Assembly: GCA_963839745.1 (NCBI GenBank)
Contig: CAWIWC010000013.1
Location: 52,116-116,115, forward strand
Length of the DNA stretch: 64,000 bases
Origin: JAIBJN01 sp963839745
GTDB taxonomy: Bacteria; Actinomycetota; Thermoleophilia; Gaiellales; Gaiellaceae
Direction: 5' to 3'
Shown: positions 28,322 to 37,503 of the stretch, piece after piece
Layout: each line of letters opens with the position of its first letter
Position numbering within the stretch: position 1 is the first letter of the stretch
Position numbers and translations under genes: made by a program
The notes under the pieces: model-generated
The model's input: the letters and a program-made list of their open reading frames with translations, nothing else
Told to the model about the DNA's origin: nothing
The model's database searches: none

Positions 28322-28926
28322 ACCGCGCGCTCGGACAGCTGCTCCACCGCCTGCTCGAAGAGCTCCTCTGGCTGCGCGCCCATGACGACGAGCTTGCGGC
28401 CGAGGATGAAAGCGGGGATCGCGTAGATCCCGAGACGGTTCGCCTCCTGGGTCGACGCGGCGATGCGGTCCGAGTAGCGGCTCTCCGCGATGACAGCGGC
28501 CGCCTCGTCCCGGTCGAGGCCGGCCTCGGCGACGAGGGCGAGCACCGTTTCGTCGTCGCCGAGGTCCTTCCCCTCCGACCAGTAGGCGTGCATGAGCCGG
28601 GTGTGCACGGGCTCGTGCAGCCCGACGTCACGGGCGAGCTCGGTGACCTCGAGCGCGTGCAGCGTGTTGGGGAGCGACTGGGACGGATTGAAGGTCAGCC
28701 CGGCGCCCTCGATCATCCGCTGCGTGTGGCCGTGGACGCCCGGCCCGTACTTCTGCTCCAGCGTGCTGCGAGGAATCCCCTCCTCCGGGTACTCCGGGTG
28801 GAGGAAGAACGGCAGCCACTCGACCTGCGCGCCGAACCGGCGCTCGAGCCACTCGGCCCTGGCGAGGCCGACGTAGCAGAACGGTCAGGTGTAGTCGCTC
28901 CAGATCGTGACCGGAAGGTCGCTCAC
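28318..28926 (-). CDS. Probable selenocysteine-containing FrnE/DsbA-family oxidoreductase
   Basis: A 202-residue thioredoxin-fold protein of the FrnE/DsbA type. From GTG 28926 it reads 'SDLPVTIWSDYT', then TGA (28887-28885), then 'PFCYVGLARAEWLERRFG'. In this family the motif is CPFC, so the TGA stands exactly at the first redox cysteine (residue 14). The frame stays open and family-like to the end: 'VEWLPFFLHPEYPEEGIPRS', 'SQSLPNTLHALEVTELARDV' and the cis-proline region 'GIYAIPAFILGRKLVVMGAQ'. Reading TGA as selenocysteine gives an intact UxxC enzyme of normal length. The alternative is a point change (TGC to TGA). No selA, selB or selD gene lies in the window. Confidence 0.75.
28848..28877 (-). 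promoter_or_regulatory. Candidate bacterial SECIS hairpin downstream of the in-frame TGA
   Basis: Starting eight bases after the TGA, the message can fold as GCUAC, a bulged G, UCGGCC, a 7-base loop UCGCCAG, GGCCGA, GUGGC: eleven pairs (one G-U) with a single-base bulge. The loop lies 20-26 bases past the TGA, inside the usual range for bacterial SECIS elements. The loop lacks a G in its first two positions, so it departs from the common consensus. Confidence 0.45.
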
Positions 28927-29018
28927 GAGGCCCAGGCTAGCTGCGAGCGCAAGTTCCTCGGCTTGGAGATCAAAGACACACTCGATACTATCCTCACGTC
29001 CTCCAATGGAAGGCGCGA

Positions 29019-29954
29019 GTGCCGGTTCGCTTGAAGAACCGGGGGGTGCGCGGAGCAGGGTGCCTGGCGGCGCTCACACTCCTCGTCGCCGGCTGCAGCC
29101 TCGGAGGCGAAAGCGAAGGCGACGGCGGAGGCCGCCGACGAGCAGACGGGAGCCGCCGAGACCGGGCCGGACGTCGAAGCCCTGAGGGCCGCGTGGGCGG
29201 AAGCGGCCGACGCCGCTTGCGCCGACAGCCGACGCGCAGATCGCGACGCTCGCTCAAGGGCCTACCCGCCGTCGTTGAGCGAGGATGGCCTCGCGGCAGC
29301 GGCCGAGCAGCTGGCAACCGCCGAGACGACGCTGCAGGAGGGCCTGGCAGAGGGCGAGCCCGCTCCGGGCGACGAGGCCCAGGTCGAGGAGATGGCGGCT
29401 CTCTACGAGGAGGCCGGCGCGCTGAGGCGCAGGCCTTCGGTGCGAAGCACGCCAACGGCCGACCGCCGCTACTACACCTGATGGCCCAGTCCGAGGAGGC
29501 GCGTCGGAGGCCGACGCCATCGCGACGGAGCTCGGCGCCGACGGATGCGCCGCCGAGCCCCAGGGCCCCTACGCGACACTCGACGGGACTGGCGGCGGTG
29601 CGCTGGGCCGACCGGGCGTCGCAGCTGTGCCTGGCGCGTGATCGAGCCTTCGCGAGCTTCCGCCCGACGGACATCGGCTCGATTTGACGCGGCCACCCGC
29701 CGCTGGCTCCGGCAGGTGCGCGCACTCAGGCCGCCGGAGGAATACGCCCCCAGGATCAAGCGCTTCCTCGCCAAGTACGCCGCGTCCATCCCGCGCAGAA
29801 GCAGGCGGATGCTGCGTACGCGAGTGGAGACGTCGCGAGCGGCGAGCAGCTGCTTGCCAAGGGCAACCGGCTCGTCTCGGAGAGCACGACGCTCATGTAC
29901 GAGGTGGGCTTTGCGATCGGCTTCCAGAGCTTCTGCTCGGCGAAGCCCGGCTAG
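29019..29954 (+). pseudogene. Lipoprotein gene(s) broken by several frameshifts
   Basis: It starts at GTG 29019 with a lipoprotein signal 'LAALTLLVAGCSLGG' (Cys is the lipid site). Right after the lipobox the coding signal changes frame ('EAKAKATAEAADEQTGAAET', 'DVEALRAAWAEAADAACADS', 'LAAAAEQLATAETTLQEGLA'). Further shifts follow near 29420-29520 and 29690. The last clear piece, near 29790-29954, is 'EQLLAKGNRLVSESTTLMYE' then 'VGFAIGFQSFCSAKPG'. It looks like one or two exported helical proteins in decay. It ends seven bases before the convergent uvrC stop. Confidence 0.55.
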
Positions 29955-29960
29955 CGCGGC

Positions 29961-31832
29961 TCAGGCCCGCCCGGTGCGGTGCAGCGCCGCGTAGATCTGC
30001 CGGCCGGTCTTCGCAGGCACGCCGGGGACGCCCTCGAGCTCCTCGCGCGAGGCTGCGAGCAGCCGCTCGGGCGACCCGAAGTGCTGGATGAGCGCACGGC
30101 GCCGCGCCGGGCCGACGCCCGGGAGCGCGTCGAGGATCGACTCCCGCGCCTTCGCGTCGCGGCGCTTCCGGTGAAAGCCGAGCGCGAAGCGGTGAGCCTC
30201 GTCGCGGATGCGCTGGAGGAGCTGGAGGCCGGCCGAGTCGCGCGAGAGAACGACCGGTTCGGACCGGCCCGGCACGAAGACTTCCTCCTCGCGCTTGGCG
30301 AGCGCGATCACCGCGACGCGCGGAAGGTCGTGCGCCTGCATCGCCGCGAGCGCCGCCGAGAGCTGGCCCTTGCCGCCGTCGATGACGACAAGGTTCGGGA
30401 TGGCGGCGAAGCCCTCGTCGTAGCGGTCGGCGGTCACCTCCTTCGCCCGCGCGAAGCGGCGCGAGATCACCTCGTTCATCATCGCGAAGTCGTCCTGGCC
30501 CTCGACGCCCTTGATCCCGAACTTCCGGTAGTGCGCCTTCTTCGGCACGGCGTCCTGGAAGACGACCATGGAGCCGACGGGCGACTCGCCCTGGATGTTC
30601 GAGATGTCGAAGCACTCGATCCGCAGCGGCAGGCTCTCGAGGTTGACGCACTCGCGCAGCTCCTCGAGCGCCTCGATGCGGCGAAGGCGCTTGCGCTCGC
30701 GGTGGGCGGAGTCGCTCTCGAGTGCGAGCTCGGCGTTCTGCTGGGCGAGATCGAGGAGACGCCTCTTCTCCCCGCGACGTGCGGCGCGCACCTCGACGCT
30801 CGAGCCGCGCCGCTCCGAGAGGTACTCGGCGAGCGCTTCGGTCGCCCCGGCCTCCGGCGGAACGACGATCAGCGGCGGGATCGCCGGCGCGCTCCCGTAG
30901 TACTCGAGGCAGAACGACTCCAGGAGCTGCGGGACGTCCTCCGACGCCTCGTTGTCGAGGTAGAAGGTATGGCGGTCGACGAGCCGGCCGTCGCGGAGCG
31001 GGAAGACCTGCACGGCCGCCGTCTGGCCGCTCGCGGCCAGGCCGATGACGTCGACCGTGCCGATCGCCCGCTTGTCGGCTGCCTGCCGCTCGGCCAGGTG
31101 GCGCACCGAGTGGAGCCGGTTGCGGTAGCGCGCCGCCTCCTCGAAGTCCTGGCGCGCGGCCGCGGCCTGCATCTTCTCCTCCAGCTCCCTGAGCACGGGC
31201 CGCGTCTCGCCCATCAGGAACTCGATCACGCGATCGATGATCGCCCGGTAGTCCTCCTTGGACACGTAGCCGACGCACGGAGCCAGGCAGCGGTCGATGT
31301 GGTAGTCGAGGCACGGGATCCCCGAGTGGCGCCCCGGCTGCGGGCCCTCGCACGGCCGGTAGGGAAAGACGCGGTTGAGGACGTCGAGCGTCTCGCGCAC
31401 CTTCTTCGCCGACGCGTACGGCCCGAAGTAAACGACCCCACGCCGGTGCCGCTCCCGCGTGAACATGACGCGCGGGTACTCGTCCTCGACCGTGACCGCG
31501 ATGTAGGGATAGCTCTTGTCGTCGCGCAGGCGGACGTTGAACGTCGGCCGGTGGCGCTTGATCAGGTTCTGCTCGAGGTGGAACGCCTCCACCTCGGTCT
31601 GGGTGACGATCACCTCGATGCGCTCGACGCGCTCGATCAGCCGGTCGAGCCCGAGGCGCGCGTCCCCGCCGCGGAAGTACGAGCGCACGCGCGACCGTAG
31701 GGACTTCGCCTTGCCCACGTAGAGGACGCTGTCCTTCGCGTCACGGAAGAGGTAGACGCCCGGCTTGGCCGGAATTTCCTTCAGCTGCGCCTCGATGCGC
31801 TCCGCGCGGGTGGTTTCGGCCGTCGTCGCCAC
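29961..31832 (-). CDS. uvrC: Excinuclease ABC subunit C
   Basis: Dual-incision nuclease of nucleotide excision repair. Domains in order: N-terminal GIY-YIG nuclease ('KPGVYLFRDAKDSVLYVGKA', residues ~20-100), a Cys-rich stretch ('GIPCLDYHIDRCLAPCVGYV'), a UVR motif near residue 210, the RNase H-like nuclease ('IECFDISNIQGESPVGSMVV' to 'LVVIDGGKGQLSAALAAM') and a C-terminal helix-hairpin-helix domain ('DALPGVGPARRRALIQHFGS'). The 623 residues are normal. Confidence 0.96.
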   Translation of the reverse strand: MATTAETTRAERIEAQLKEIPAKPGVYLFRDAKDSVLYVGKAKSLRSRVRSYFRGGDARLGLDRLIERVERIEVIVTQTEVEAFHLEQNLIKRHRPTFNVRLRDDKSYPYIAVTVEDEYPRVMFTRERHRRGVVYFGPYASAKKVRETLDVLNRVFPYRPCEGPQPGRHSGIPCLDYHIDRCLAPCVGYVSKEDYRAIIDRVIEFLMGETRPVLRELEEKMQAAAARQDFEEAARYRNRLHSVRHLAERQAADKRAIGTVDVIGLAASGQTAAVQVFPLRDGRLVDRHTFYLDNEASEDVPQLLESFCLEYYGSAPAIPPLIVVPPEAGATEALAEYLSERRGSSVEVRAARRGEKRRLLDLAQQNAELALESDSAHRERKRLRRIEALEELRECVNLESLPLRIECFDISNIQGESPVGSMVVFQDAVPKKAHYRKFGIKGVEGQDDFAMMNEVISRRFARAKEVTADRYDEGFAAIPNLVVIDGGKGQLSAALAAMQAHDLPRVAVIALAKREEEVFVPGRSEPVVLSRDSAGLQLLQRIRDEAHRFALGFHRKRRDAKARESILDALPGVGPARRRALIQHFGSPERLLAASREELEGVPGVPAKTGRQIYAALHRTGRA

Positions 31833-31863
31833 GTCTCAAAGAGCGTAGCCCTCCTGGCCTCCC

Positions 31864-32629
31864 CTACAGGCGGGCGCCGAGGGCGTCCGCGGCCGCTGCG
31901 AGGACGTCACCGGCGCGGTCGCGGACGACGAGCGCCGCCTCGCGGTCGACCCACGTCGGCGTCTGGTTGACGACGGCCACCTTGCCCCCCGCGTCGAGGG
32001 TTGCCTGCGGGAGGCCGGCGACCGGGTAGACCTCGAGCCCGGAGCCGATCACGAGCATCAGGCCCGCCTCGGCCGCGAGGTCGGTTGCCCGCTCCATCGC
32101 TCCCGGCGGGAGGAGCTCGTCGAAGAAGACGACGTCTGGCTTGAGGATCGCCCCGCACGCGGGACACTCGGGCGCGCCGTCGCCTGCCTCGATGATCGGC
32201 ACGACCTCGTCCAGCGGATACGCGGCCCCGCACGATGGGCACGACGACGTTCGGATCGACCCGTGGACCTCGATCACGTCCTGCGACCCGGCCCGCTGGT
32301 GGAGGGTGTCGATGTTCTGCGTCACGATCGCGCGCACGAGCCCCTCCCGCTCGAGCGCGGCGAGCGCCAGGTGGACCCGGTTGGGCTCGGCGGAGCCGAG
32401 CATGTCGAAGCGGGGCGCGTAGAAGCGCCAGACCTTGCGCGGATCGCGCTGGAACGCGCCGAGCGTCGCGTACTCCATGCGGATCGAACTCCGCCCAGAT
32501 GCCGGTGGGCGAGCGGAAGTCCGGGATCCCGCTCTCGGTCGACGCCCCCGCGCCGGTCAGGACGACGCAGGGCTGGTTGTCGCGGATGAGGGCCGCGAGC
32601 TTGTCGATGGACGGGTCGACCGACCGCAC
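31864..32629 (-). CDS. Sir2-family NAD-dependent protein deacylase, frameshifted
   Basis: The N-terminus has the NAD-binding 'LTGAGASTESGIPDFRSPTG'. The rest carries 'IVTQNIDTLHQRAGSQDVIE' with the catalytic histidine in 'VHGSIRTSSCPSCGAAYP', a second zinc-ligand pair 'PECPACGAIL' and 'GLMLVIGSGLEVYPVAGLP'. The two parts lie in different frames; removing one C near 32480 joins them as 'WAEFDPMEYATLGAFQRDP', giving about 254 residues, the normal sirtuin length. It is either a real lesion or a one-base sequence error. Confidence 0.85.
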
Positions 32630-32654
32630 CGCTGGGCGGTCAGTCTGCCGGGTG

Positions 32655-33239
32655 TTACTTCTCCGTGTCGACGCGGATGAACGGGGCCGGCCTGGTCGGG
32701 TGGTCGGCGGCTCCGTTGACGAGAACCACTCCGTCGAACGTGACCTGACCCGTGGCGGTGGCCGTCCGCTCCTGGCGCTTGCTGCCGGGACCGTTGACGG
32801 TGGTCTCGAGCGGCCCGACGCCCGTCCACGCGACGTCGAAGGTCACCGCGTGCGTCCCTCCCAGGTTGTCCCTGGCCGTCCCCGATCCCGTTGCCGTCAC
32901 GCTCTTGAGGTTCTCGGTGCTGGTGATCGTCGCCGGAGCGACCGGCGCCGCCCAGCTGAACGAGGTGCCGTCCGGGCAGACCGCCTGGAACTGCACTCTC
33001 GCCGTGGGCTGCGGGTCCTCGGTGTCGGGTGACTCGAAGTCGCGTGTGCTGAAGACGAGGAGCGTCCCCTGCACGATCGAGCCGTCGGCACACTCGTGCG
33101 GGACGGCCCAGAAGGCTGAAGCCGATTCCTCGAAGAACAGGTTCTTCTCCGCCGTGGCGGATGTCGAGAGGGCCAGGGCGGCCAGGGCTGCGAATGCGGC
33201 GACGACCCGACGTCGCCTGACGGAAGGCGTGCTGGGCAT
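32655..33239 (-). CDS. Secreted protein of unknown function
   Basis: A 194-residue protein with a Sec signal ('RRRRVVAAFAALAALALSTS', cleavage around ATA-EK). The mature part is beta-rich, has two cysteines (HECAD and AVCPDG) and ends with 'APFIRVDTEK'. No family is recognised. It lies 25 bp upstream of the sirtuin gene start on the same strand and 62 bp from the divergent diadenylate-cyclase-domain gene. Confidence 0.7.
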   Translation of the reverse strand: MPSTPSVRRRRVVAAFAALAALALSTSATAEKNLFFEESASAFWAVPHECADGSIVQGTLLVFSTRDFESPDTEDPQPTARVQFQAVCPDGTSFSWAAPVAPATITSTENLKSVTATGSGTARDNLGGTHAVTFDVAWTGVGPLETTVNGPGSKRQERTATATGQVTFDGVVLVNGAADHPTRPAPFIRVDTEK

Positions 33240-33301
33240 GTTCCCCTCCTCGGACTGCGGCTGGTGGTCCCTGCGCCTGGTACTACCTCCCCTCCGCCGC
33301 G

Positions 33302-33976
33302 ATGGATTCCCTCGAGGGAACAGCGAGTCCGGCGCCGTTCGTTAGAACTCTCTGGATGGATCTGAACGGCCGCCAGAGGATGCTCGACGCCACGTTCGGT
33401 GCCGTGTGCGACAGCGCGGGCTGCAGCGCCGAGCGCCGGCAGACCGTCGAGGAGGTCGTCAACCTCGCGGTCGAGCTCGCGCGCGAGGGCCGCGAAGGCC
33501 GCAAGATCGGGACGCTGTTCGTGATCGGCGACGTGGAGGCGCTCACCGCGCAGTCGCGCGCGCTCATCCTCGACCCGCTCTACGGGCACGCCGACGAGCT
33601 GCTGCACGTCGAGCGACCGGAGTTCCGCGAGACGGTGAAGGAGCTCGCCCAGCTCGACGGGGCCTTCCTGCTGAAGGACGACGGGACCTTCGTCTCCGCC
33701 GGGCGGTTCATCGACGTCGACGTGACCGCTCCCGAGAACTTCCTGCCTGGCCTCGGCACCCGCCACGCCGCTGCCGCCTCCATCTCTCGGACGACCAACG
33801 CGATCGCCGTCGTCGTCTCCCAGAGCTCCGTCGTGCGAGTCTTCGCCGCCGGCGAGGTCCGAGCCGAGATCATCCCCGAGCTCTTCCTCATGTCGCGCGA
33901 GAGCCTCTTCGCCCGCGCGGCCGAGGTGACCCAGATGCCCGAGGCGGGCATCACGGTCGCCGTCGCCAACGACTAG
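33302..33976 (+). CDS. DisA_N (diadenylate cyclase) domain protein
   Basis: A 224-residue stand-alone protein. 'GTLFVIGDVEALTAQSRALI', then the DGA motif (residues 119-121, 'LDGAFLLKDDGTFVSAGRFI') and 'LPGLGTRHAAAASISRTTNA' (residues 147-166) give the order of a diadenylate cyclase catalytic domain. The second motif reads GTRHAAA where GTRHRAA is usual, so the second arginine is missing. It may therefore be inactive, altered, or a nucleotide sensor. There are no DisA DNA-binding or CdaA membrane parts. ATG 33356 is an alternative start. Confidence 0.75.
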   Translation: MDSLEGTASPAPFVRTLWMDLNGRQRMLDATFGAVCDSAGCSAERRQTVEEVVNLAVELAREGREGRKIGTLFVIGDVEALTAQSRALILDPLYGHADELLHVERPEFRETVKELAQLDGAFLLKDDGTFVSAGRFIDVDVTAPENFLPGLGTRHAAAASISRTTNAIAVVVSQSSVVRVFAAGEVRAEIIPELFLMSRESLFARAAEVTQMPEAGITVAVAND

Positions 33977-34016
33977 CGCAATCCGCGGCCTCACCTACGG
34001 TGAGAGCATCGCTGCG

Positions 34017-35279
34017 GTGCCGTTGACGACGAAGCTCGACGAGAGCGCACGCGCGCTCCTCGAGGCGAACACGCAGACCGCCGACCTGGACGGCCGGCGG
34101 TTCCGGTTCACGGTGCCCTCGGTCACCGCTTACCCGTTCCAGTGGTTCTGGGACTCGTGCTTCCACGCGATCGTCTGGTCGCGCTACGACGCCGAGCGCG
34201 CCGCGGACGAGCTACGAGGCCTCCTCGCGGCGCAGGAACCGGATGGTCTCATCCCGCACGTCGTCTTCTGGAAGGGCGACCTCGTCTCGCGCCTCCAGTG
34301 GCACCACCTGGAGAGCCGGACGAGCGGCCGCATCCCGTTTCATCGTGCGCCGCACACCACGGCGCAGATGCAGCCCCCCGTGATCGCACAGGCGGTCGAG
34401 CGCGTCGTCGATGCGGGCGCGGACGGCTTCCTGCACGAGGCCCTCCCCCACCTCGAGCGCTACTACCGGTACCTCGCGGCGCTCCGCGACCACGACGGGG
34501 ACGGTCTCATCTCGATCGTCTCCCAGTTCGAGAGCGGGCTCGACTTCAGCCCAATCTACGACGAGGAGATCGGCGCCCGCGACGCAGGGCCCGCTGAGCT
34601 GCTCGCGCGAACGCGTCTTCCTCAGCTTCGCAACAAGCTCGCGAACTACGACCTCGACACGATCTTCCGCCGCTACCGCCACCACCAGGAGGACGTGCTG
34701 GTGAACGCCGTCTACGGGCAGGGCCTGCGGGCGCTCGCACGCCTCGCCGGCCGGGCCGGGCGCGAAGCCGTCGCGCGCTGGGCGACCCGCACCGCCGACG
34801 GGGTGACCGAGGCGCTCGTCGACCGTGCCTGGGACGAGGAGCTCGGGCTCTTCGTCAATCTCGTCGGGCCCGACGAGCGGCGCACGTCCGTGAAGACGAT
34901 CCACGGGCTGATGCCGCTGATCCTCCCCGACCTCCCCTGGAAGACCGTGGAGAGGCTGGCCTCGCACCTCGAGGATCCGCAGACATTCGGCGCCCCGTTT
35001 CCGGTCCCCTCGGTCGCTCTCGACGAACCGACCTTCACGCCCGACCACCGGCTGCGCGGCTTCCGCTTCATCTGGCGCGGGCCGCTCTCGCTGAACACGA
35101 ACTGGTTCCTCGTCCACGGGCTGCGCGGACACGGTCGAGACGAGATTGCCGCCCGGATCGCGGGACGCTCCCGCGAGGCCGTCGAGCTGGGCGGGTTCAA
35201 TGAGTTCTACGACCCGCTGAGTGGGCCGCCCGGTGGGCGCCGAGCGCTTCGGCTGGGCGACCCTCGTCGTCGATATGTA
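34017..35279 (+). CDS. GH63-like glycoside hydrolase (mannosyl/glucosylglycerate hydrolase type), frameshifted at the C-terminus
   Basis: An (alpha/alpha)6-barrel glycosidase. 'VTAYPFQWFWDSCFHAIVWS', 'DGLIPHVVFWKG', 'SIVSQFESGLDFSPIYDE' and 'GPLSLNTNWFLVHGLRGHG' match the trehalase-like GH63 enzymes that act on mannosyl- or glucosylglycerate. The frame breaks near 35220-35230: one extra C turns 'PLSGRPVGAERFGWATLVVD' plus stop (35277-35279) into a long meaningless reading through the next gene. The corrected length is about 420 residues, normal for this group. It starts at GTG 34017, or possibly ATG nearby. Confidence 0.82.
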
Positions 35280-35376
35280 GCGGTGGGCGGCGCGCCCGCC
35301 TGCCCGCCGGCGGACGCAGCGCGCCCGCGTTCGAGGCTACGAGGGAAGGCGTCAAACGAGTGGGTACGATTGAGCC

Positions 35377-36087
35377 GTGCCCGAGGAGACTTCGACGCAA
35401 TACGTCGCGTACACGCTCTACAAGGCCGATCCCGCCTGGCTGCGCCTCCCCATCGAGGAGCGCGCGGCGGCCAAGGAGGCCTTCGCCGAGACGATCGAGG
35501 ACTGGGCCGAGCGCATGGAGCTCCGCTCCTACAGCCTCGTCGGCGTGCGGCCGGAAGCCGACTTCATGCTCTGGAAGCTCACGGAGCGCTACGACGACCT
35601 GCGCGAGCTCGGCACCGCTCTGAACGCGACCCCGCTCGCCGGCTGGCTGACCACGCCGTACTCCTACCTCGCCGCCAGCGAGCCCTCGAAGTACTTCGAG
35701 CAGAAGAGCAAGCGGCCCCGCCGCGTCGTCCCGCGAGGGGCGCCCTACCTCGTCGTCTACCCGTTCGTGAAGAAGCGCGAGTGGTACGCGCTGTCCATGG
35801 ACGACCGGCGCCGTGCGATGCAGGAGCATGCGTCGATCGGCAGTCGCTTCGTCACGATCACGAACCACACGACGTACTCGTTCGGGATCGACGACCAGGA
35901 GTTCATGACCGCGTTCGAGTGCGAGGCGCCGTCCGACTTCCTCCAGCTGATGAAGACGCTGCGGGAGACCGAGGCGAGCCGTTACACCGAGCGCGACACT
36001 CCGATCTTCGTCGGGACCGCGCTGGACATCCGCGAGATCCTCGACTCGCTCGACGGCGCGTCGTCGCGCGTCGCCTCCGGCTCCTGA
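35377..36087 (+). CDS. hemQ: HemQ-type coproheme decarboxylase (chlorite dismutase family)
   Basis: A 236-residue chlorite-dismutase-fold protein. 'QYVAYTLYKADPAWLRLPIE' opens the first domain. 'PYLVVYPFVKKREWYALSMD' and 'HTTYSFGIDDQEFMTAFECE' (with the proximal heme histidine expected in TNHTT) fit HemQ, which converts coproheme to heme b in Gram-positive bacteria. The chlorite-degrading arginine pocket is not evident, so a heme-synthesis role is more likely. It starts at GTG 35377. No other heme gene is nearby. Confidence 0.88.
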   Translation: MPEETSTQYVAYTLYKADPAWLRLPIEERAAAKEAFAETIEDWAERMELRSYSLVGVRPEADFMLWKLTERYDDLRELGTALNATPLAGWLTTPYSYLAASEPSKYFEQKSKRPRRVVPRGAPYLVVYPFVKKREWYALSMDDRRRAMQEHASIGSRFVTITNHTTYSFGIDDQEFMTAFECEAPSDFLQLMKTLRETEASRYTERDTPIFVGTALDIREILDSLDGASSRVASGS

Positions 36088-36114
36088 GCGCACGCTCCCT
36101 CCAGGCTTCGACGA

Positions 36115-36279
36115 TTGTTCGCACGCCTGTTCGGCGGTCGCGGGGACGTGACCGACGAAGACCGCGAGAGACTCGGGGCGCTCGAGGAGGAACGACGTCG
36201 CATGGCTCAGGAGGCGGAGCGGCGGACGAGCGGCGACAGCATCTCCGGCACCACCCAGTACTGGGGCGATCCCCGCTAG
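36115..36279 (+). CDS. Possible 54-residue protein
   Basis: A TTG-started frame reads 'LFARLFGGRGDVTDEDRERL', a charged helix ('EEERRRMAQEAERRTSGDSI') and 'GTTQYWGDPR'. Composition and the short helical centre look protein-like, and it lies 27 bp after hemQ on the same strand. There is no clear ribosome binding site and no family is known. Confidence 0.4.
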   Translation: MFARLFGGRGDVTDEDRERLGALEEERRRMAQEAERRTSGDSISGTTQYWGDPR

Positions 36280-36291
36280 CTCGCGAGAGTA

Positions 36292-36507
36292 CTAGCCGGC
36301 AGCGAGCTCGAGGAGGCTCTCGTGCTCCTCGGCGCAGGCCGGGCAGCCCTTGAGGTGCGCGCGCATCCCCGGCACGGCCGCGTCGGCGTCGGCACCGGCG
36401 AGCCCGAGGTCGACGTAGCGGTCGAGCTCGAAGAAGCACTCGTCGCAGCCGAGCTCGGGCTCCCCCGGCCCGAGCAGGCGCCGGACGAGGACGTCAGCGT
36501 CAGCCAT
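36292..36507 (-). CDS. Small zinc-finger anti-sigma-like protein
   Basis: A 71-residue protein with 'LGCDECFFELDRYVDLGLAG' and 'MRAHLKGCPACAEEHESLLE', the HxxxCxxC arrangement of zinc-binding anti-sigma factors (zf-HC2/ZAS type) but without a membrane helix. Its ATG overlaps the end of the upstream sigma gene by eight bases on the same strand. A soluble redox- or zinc-responsive anti-sigma factor for that sigma is the natural reading. Confidence 0.82.
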   Translation of the reverse strand: MADADVLVRRLLGPGEPELGCDECFFELDRYVDLGLAGADADAAVPGMRAHLKGCPACAEEHESLLELAAG

Positions 36508-37135
36508 GGCTGTTGCTCCCTTCGTTTCCGGGCGCGAGGCCCCGCCCCTCCAGGTCGGCCCGGAGGCGCACGCGCGCGTCGTGCAAGGTCTTGTAGAGCG
36601 CGCCCCGCGTCGTGCCGAGCCGCTCGGCCAGCACGTCGATGGGCACGTCTTCGAGGACGACGGCGAGCAGGACCCGCCGCTGGTGCGGGGTCAAGGCCTC
36701 CCGAACGCCGTCGGAGATGGCCGCGAGGAGCTCGCGCTGCTCGGTGTCGGCCTCGGGCGAGAGCCCGCCGGACGGCACCAGCGGCCAGCGCTCGGGCTCG
36801 ATCGGGATCTCGCGCCCCTGCCACGCCCGGCGGCGAAGCGCGACCGCCGCCTCGAGGATGGCGAACTTGTAGGCCCAGGTCGTGAAGCGGCTCTCGCCGC
36901 GAAAGTCGGAAAGGCGCGCGAGGACGGCGACCAGCGCGTCGTCGGCGCTCTGCACGGCGATGTCGTCGAGCACCTCGCCGCGGAGATGGGGCATCACCCG
37001 CTTGCGCCGCGCCACCTCGAAGCGCGCGGCCCGCAGGAGGAGGCCGTGCAGCCGGGATACGGCCTCCTCGTAGCGAGCGCCCTTCCCCGCGAGCGCGTCG
37101 AGCCACTCCTGCGACTCCGCGTCTCCGGCAGGCAC
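36500..37135 (-). CDS. RNA polymerase sigma factor, sigma-70 family
   Basis: About 211 residues from GTG 37135. Region 2 is visible as 'HLRGEVLDDIAVQSADDALV' and 'FRGESRFTTWAYKFAILEAA'; region 4 is 'LAERLGTTRGALYKTLHDAR', the '-RGALYKTLHDARVRLR-' form seen in one actinobacterial ECF group. The downstream zinc-finger gene overlaps it and is its likely anti-sigma. An N-terminal extension in the same frame is possible but low in coding quality. Confidence 0.85.
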   Translation of the reverse strand: MPAGDAESQEWLDALAGKGARYEEAVSRLHGLLLRAARFEVARRKRVMPHLRGEVLDDIAVQSADDALVAVLARLSDFRGESRFTTWAYKFAILEAAVALRRRAWQGREIPIEPERWPLVPSGGLSPEADTEQRELLAAISDGVREALTPHQRRVLLAVVLEDVPIDVLAERLGTTRGALYKTLHDARVRLRADLEGRGLAPGNEGSNSHG

Positions 37136-37170
37136 GCCCACGCGGGCGACGCTAACAACGGGCCCGGCGC

Positions 37171-37392
37171 TCACGGGAGCGGATCGACCTCGAGGGGTAC
37201 GGCGATGCGAGCAGCGATCTCCGGCCGGCAGCCGCGCTCGACGAGCTCGATCAGCGCGTGGACGTCCACGCGCGGGTCGTCGGCGAGCGGGGCCGCCAGC
37301 CGAGCTGGGAAGCCGGCCTCGTCGAGGTGGCGGCGCCGCCAGGCCGCGACTGCGGCGCGCTCTGCTCGATCGGCTCGAAGGACGGTCCCCAC
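37171..37392 (-). CDS. Possible small protein
   Basis: A 73-residue frame from GTG 37392: 'RADRAERAAVAAWRRRHLDE', 'AGFPARLAAPLADDPRVDVH', 'ALIELVERGCRPEIAARIAV', ending 'PLEVDPLP'. The pattern of charged helices looks genuine, and the hydrophobic spacing suits a small helical protein. There is no strong ribosome binding site. It fills what would otherwise be a 368-bp gap upstream of the sigma gene. Confidence 0.5.
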   Translation of the reverse strand: MGTVLRADRAERAAVAAWRRRHLDEAGFPARLAAPLADDPRVDVHALIELVERGCRPEIAARIAVPLEVDPLP

Positions 37393-37503
37393 GTTGACGT
37401 TGGTGTCGCGACGGCACGGATTCTTACCGTCGTCGACGACCCGCGTACGAACGCGGCGGTCGGCGCCACCAAGACGTGATGCAACCGACCGACAGGAGGC
37501 GTC

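Noticed and set aside
35280..36353. Extension of the GH63-like frame into the hemQ region
   Set aside because: It arises only because of the one-base shift near 35225; the true stop is at 35279 and the extension is out-of-frame hemQ sequence.
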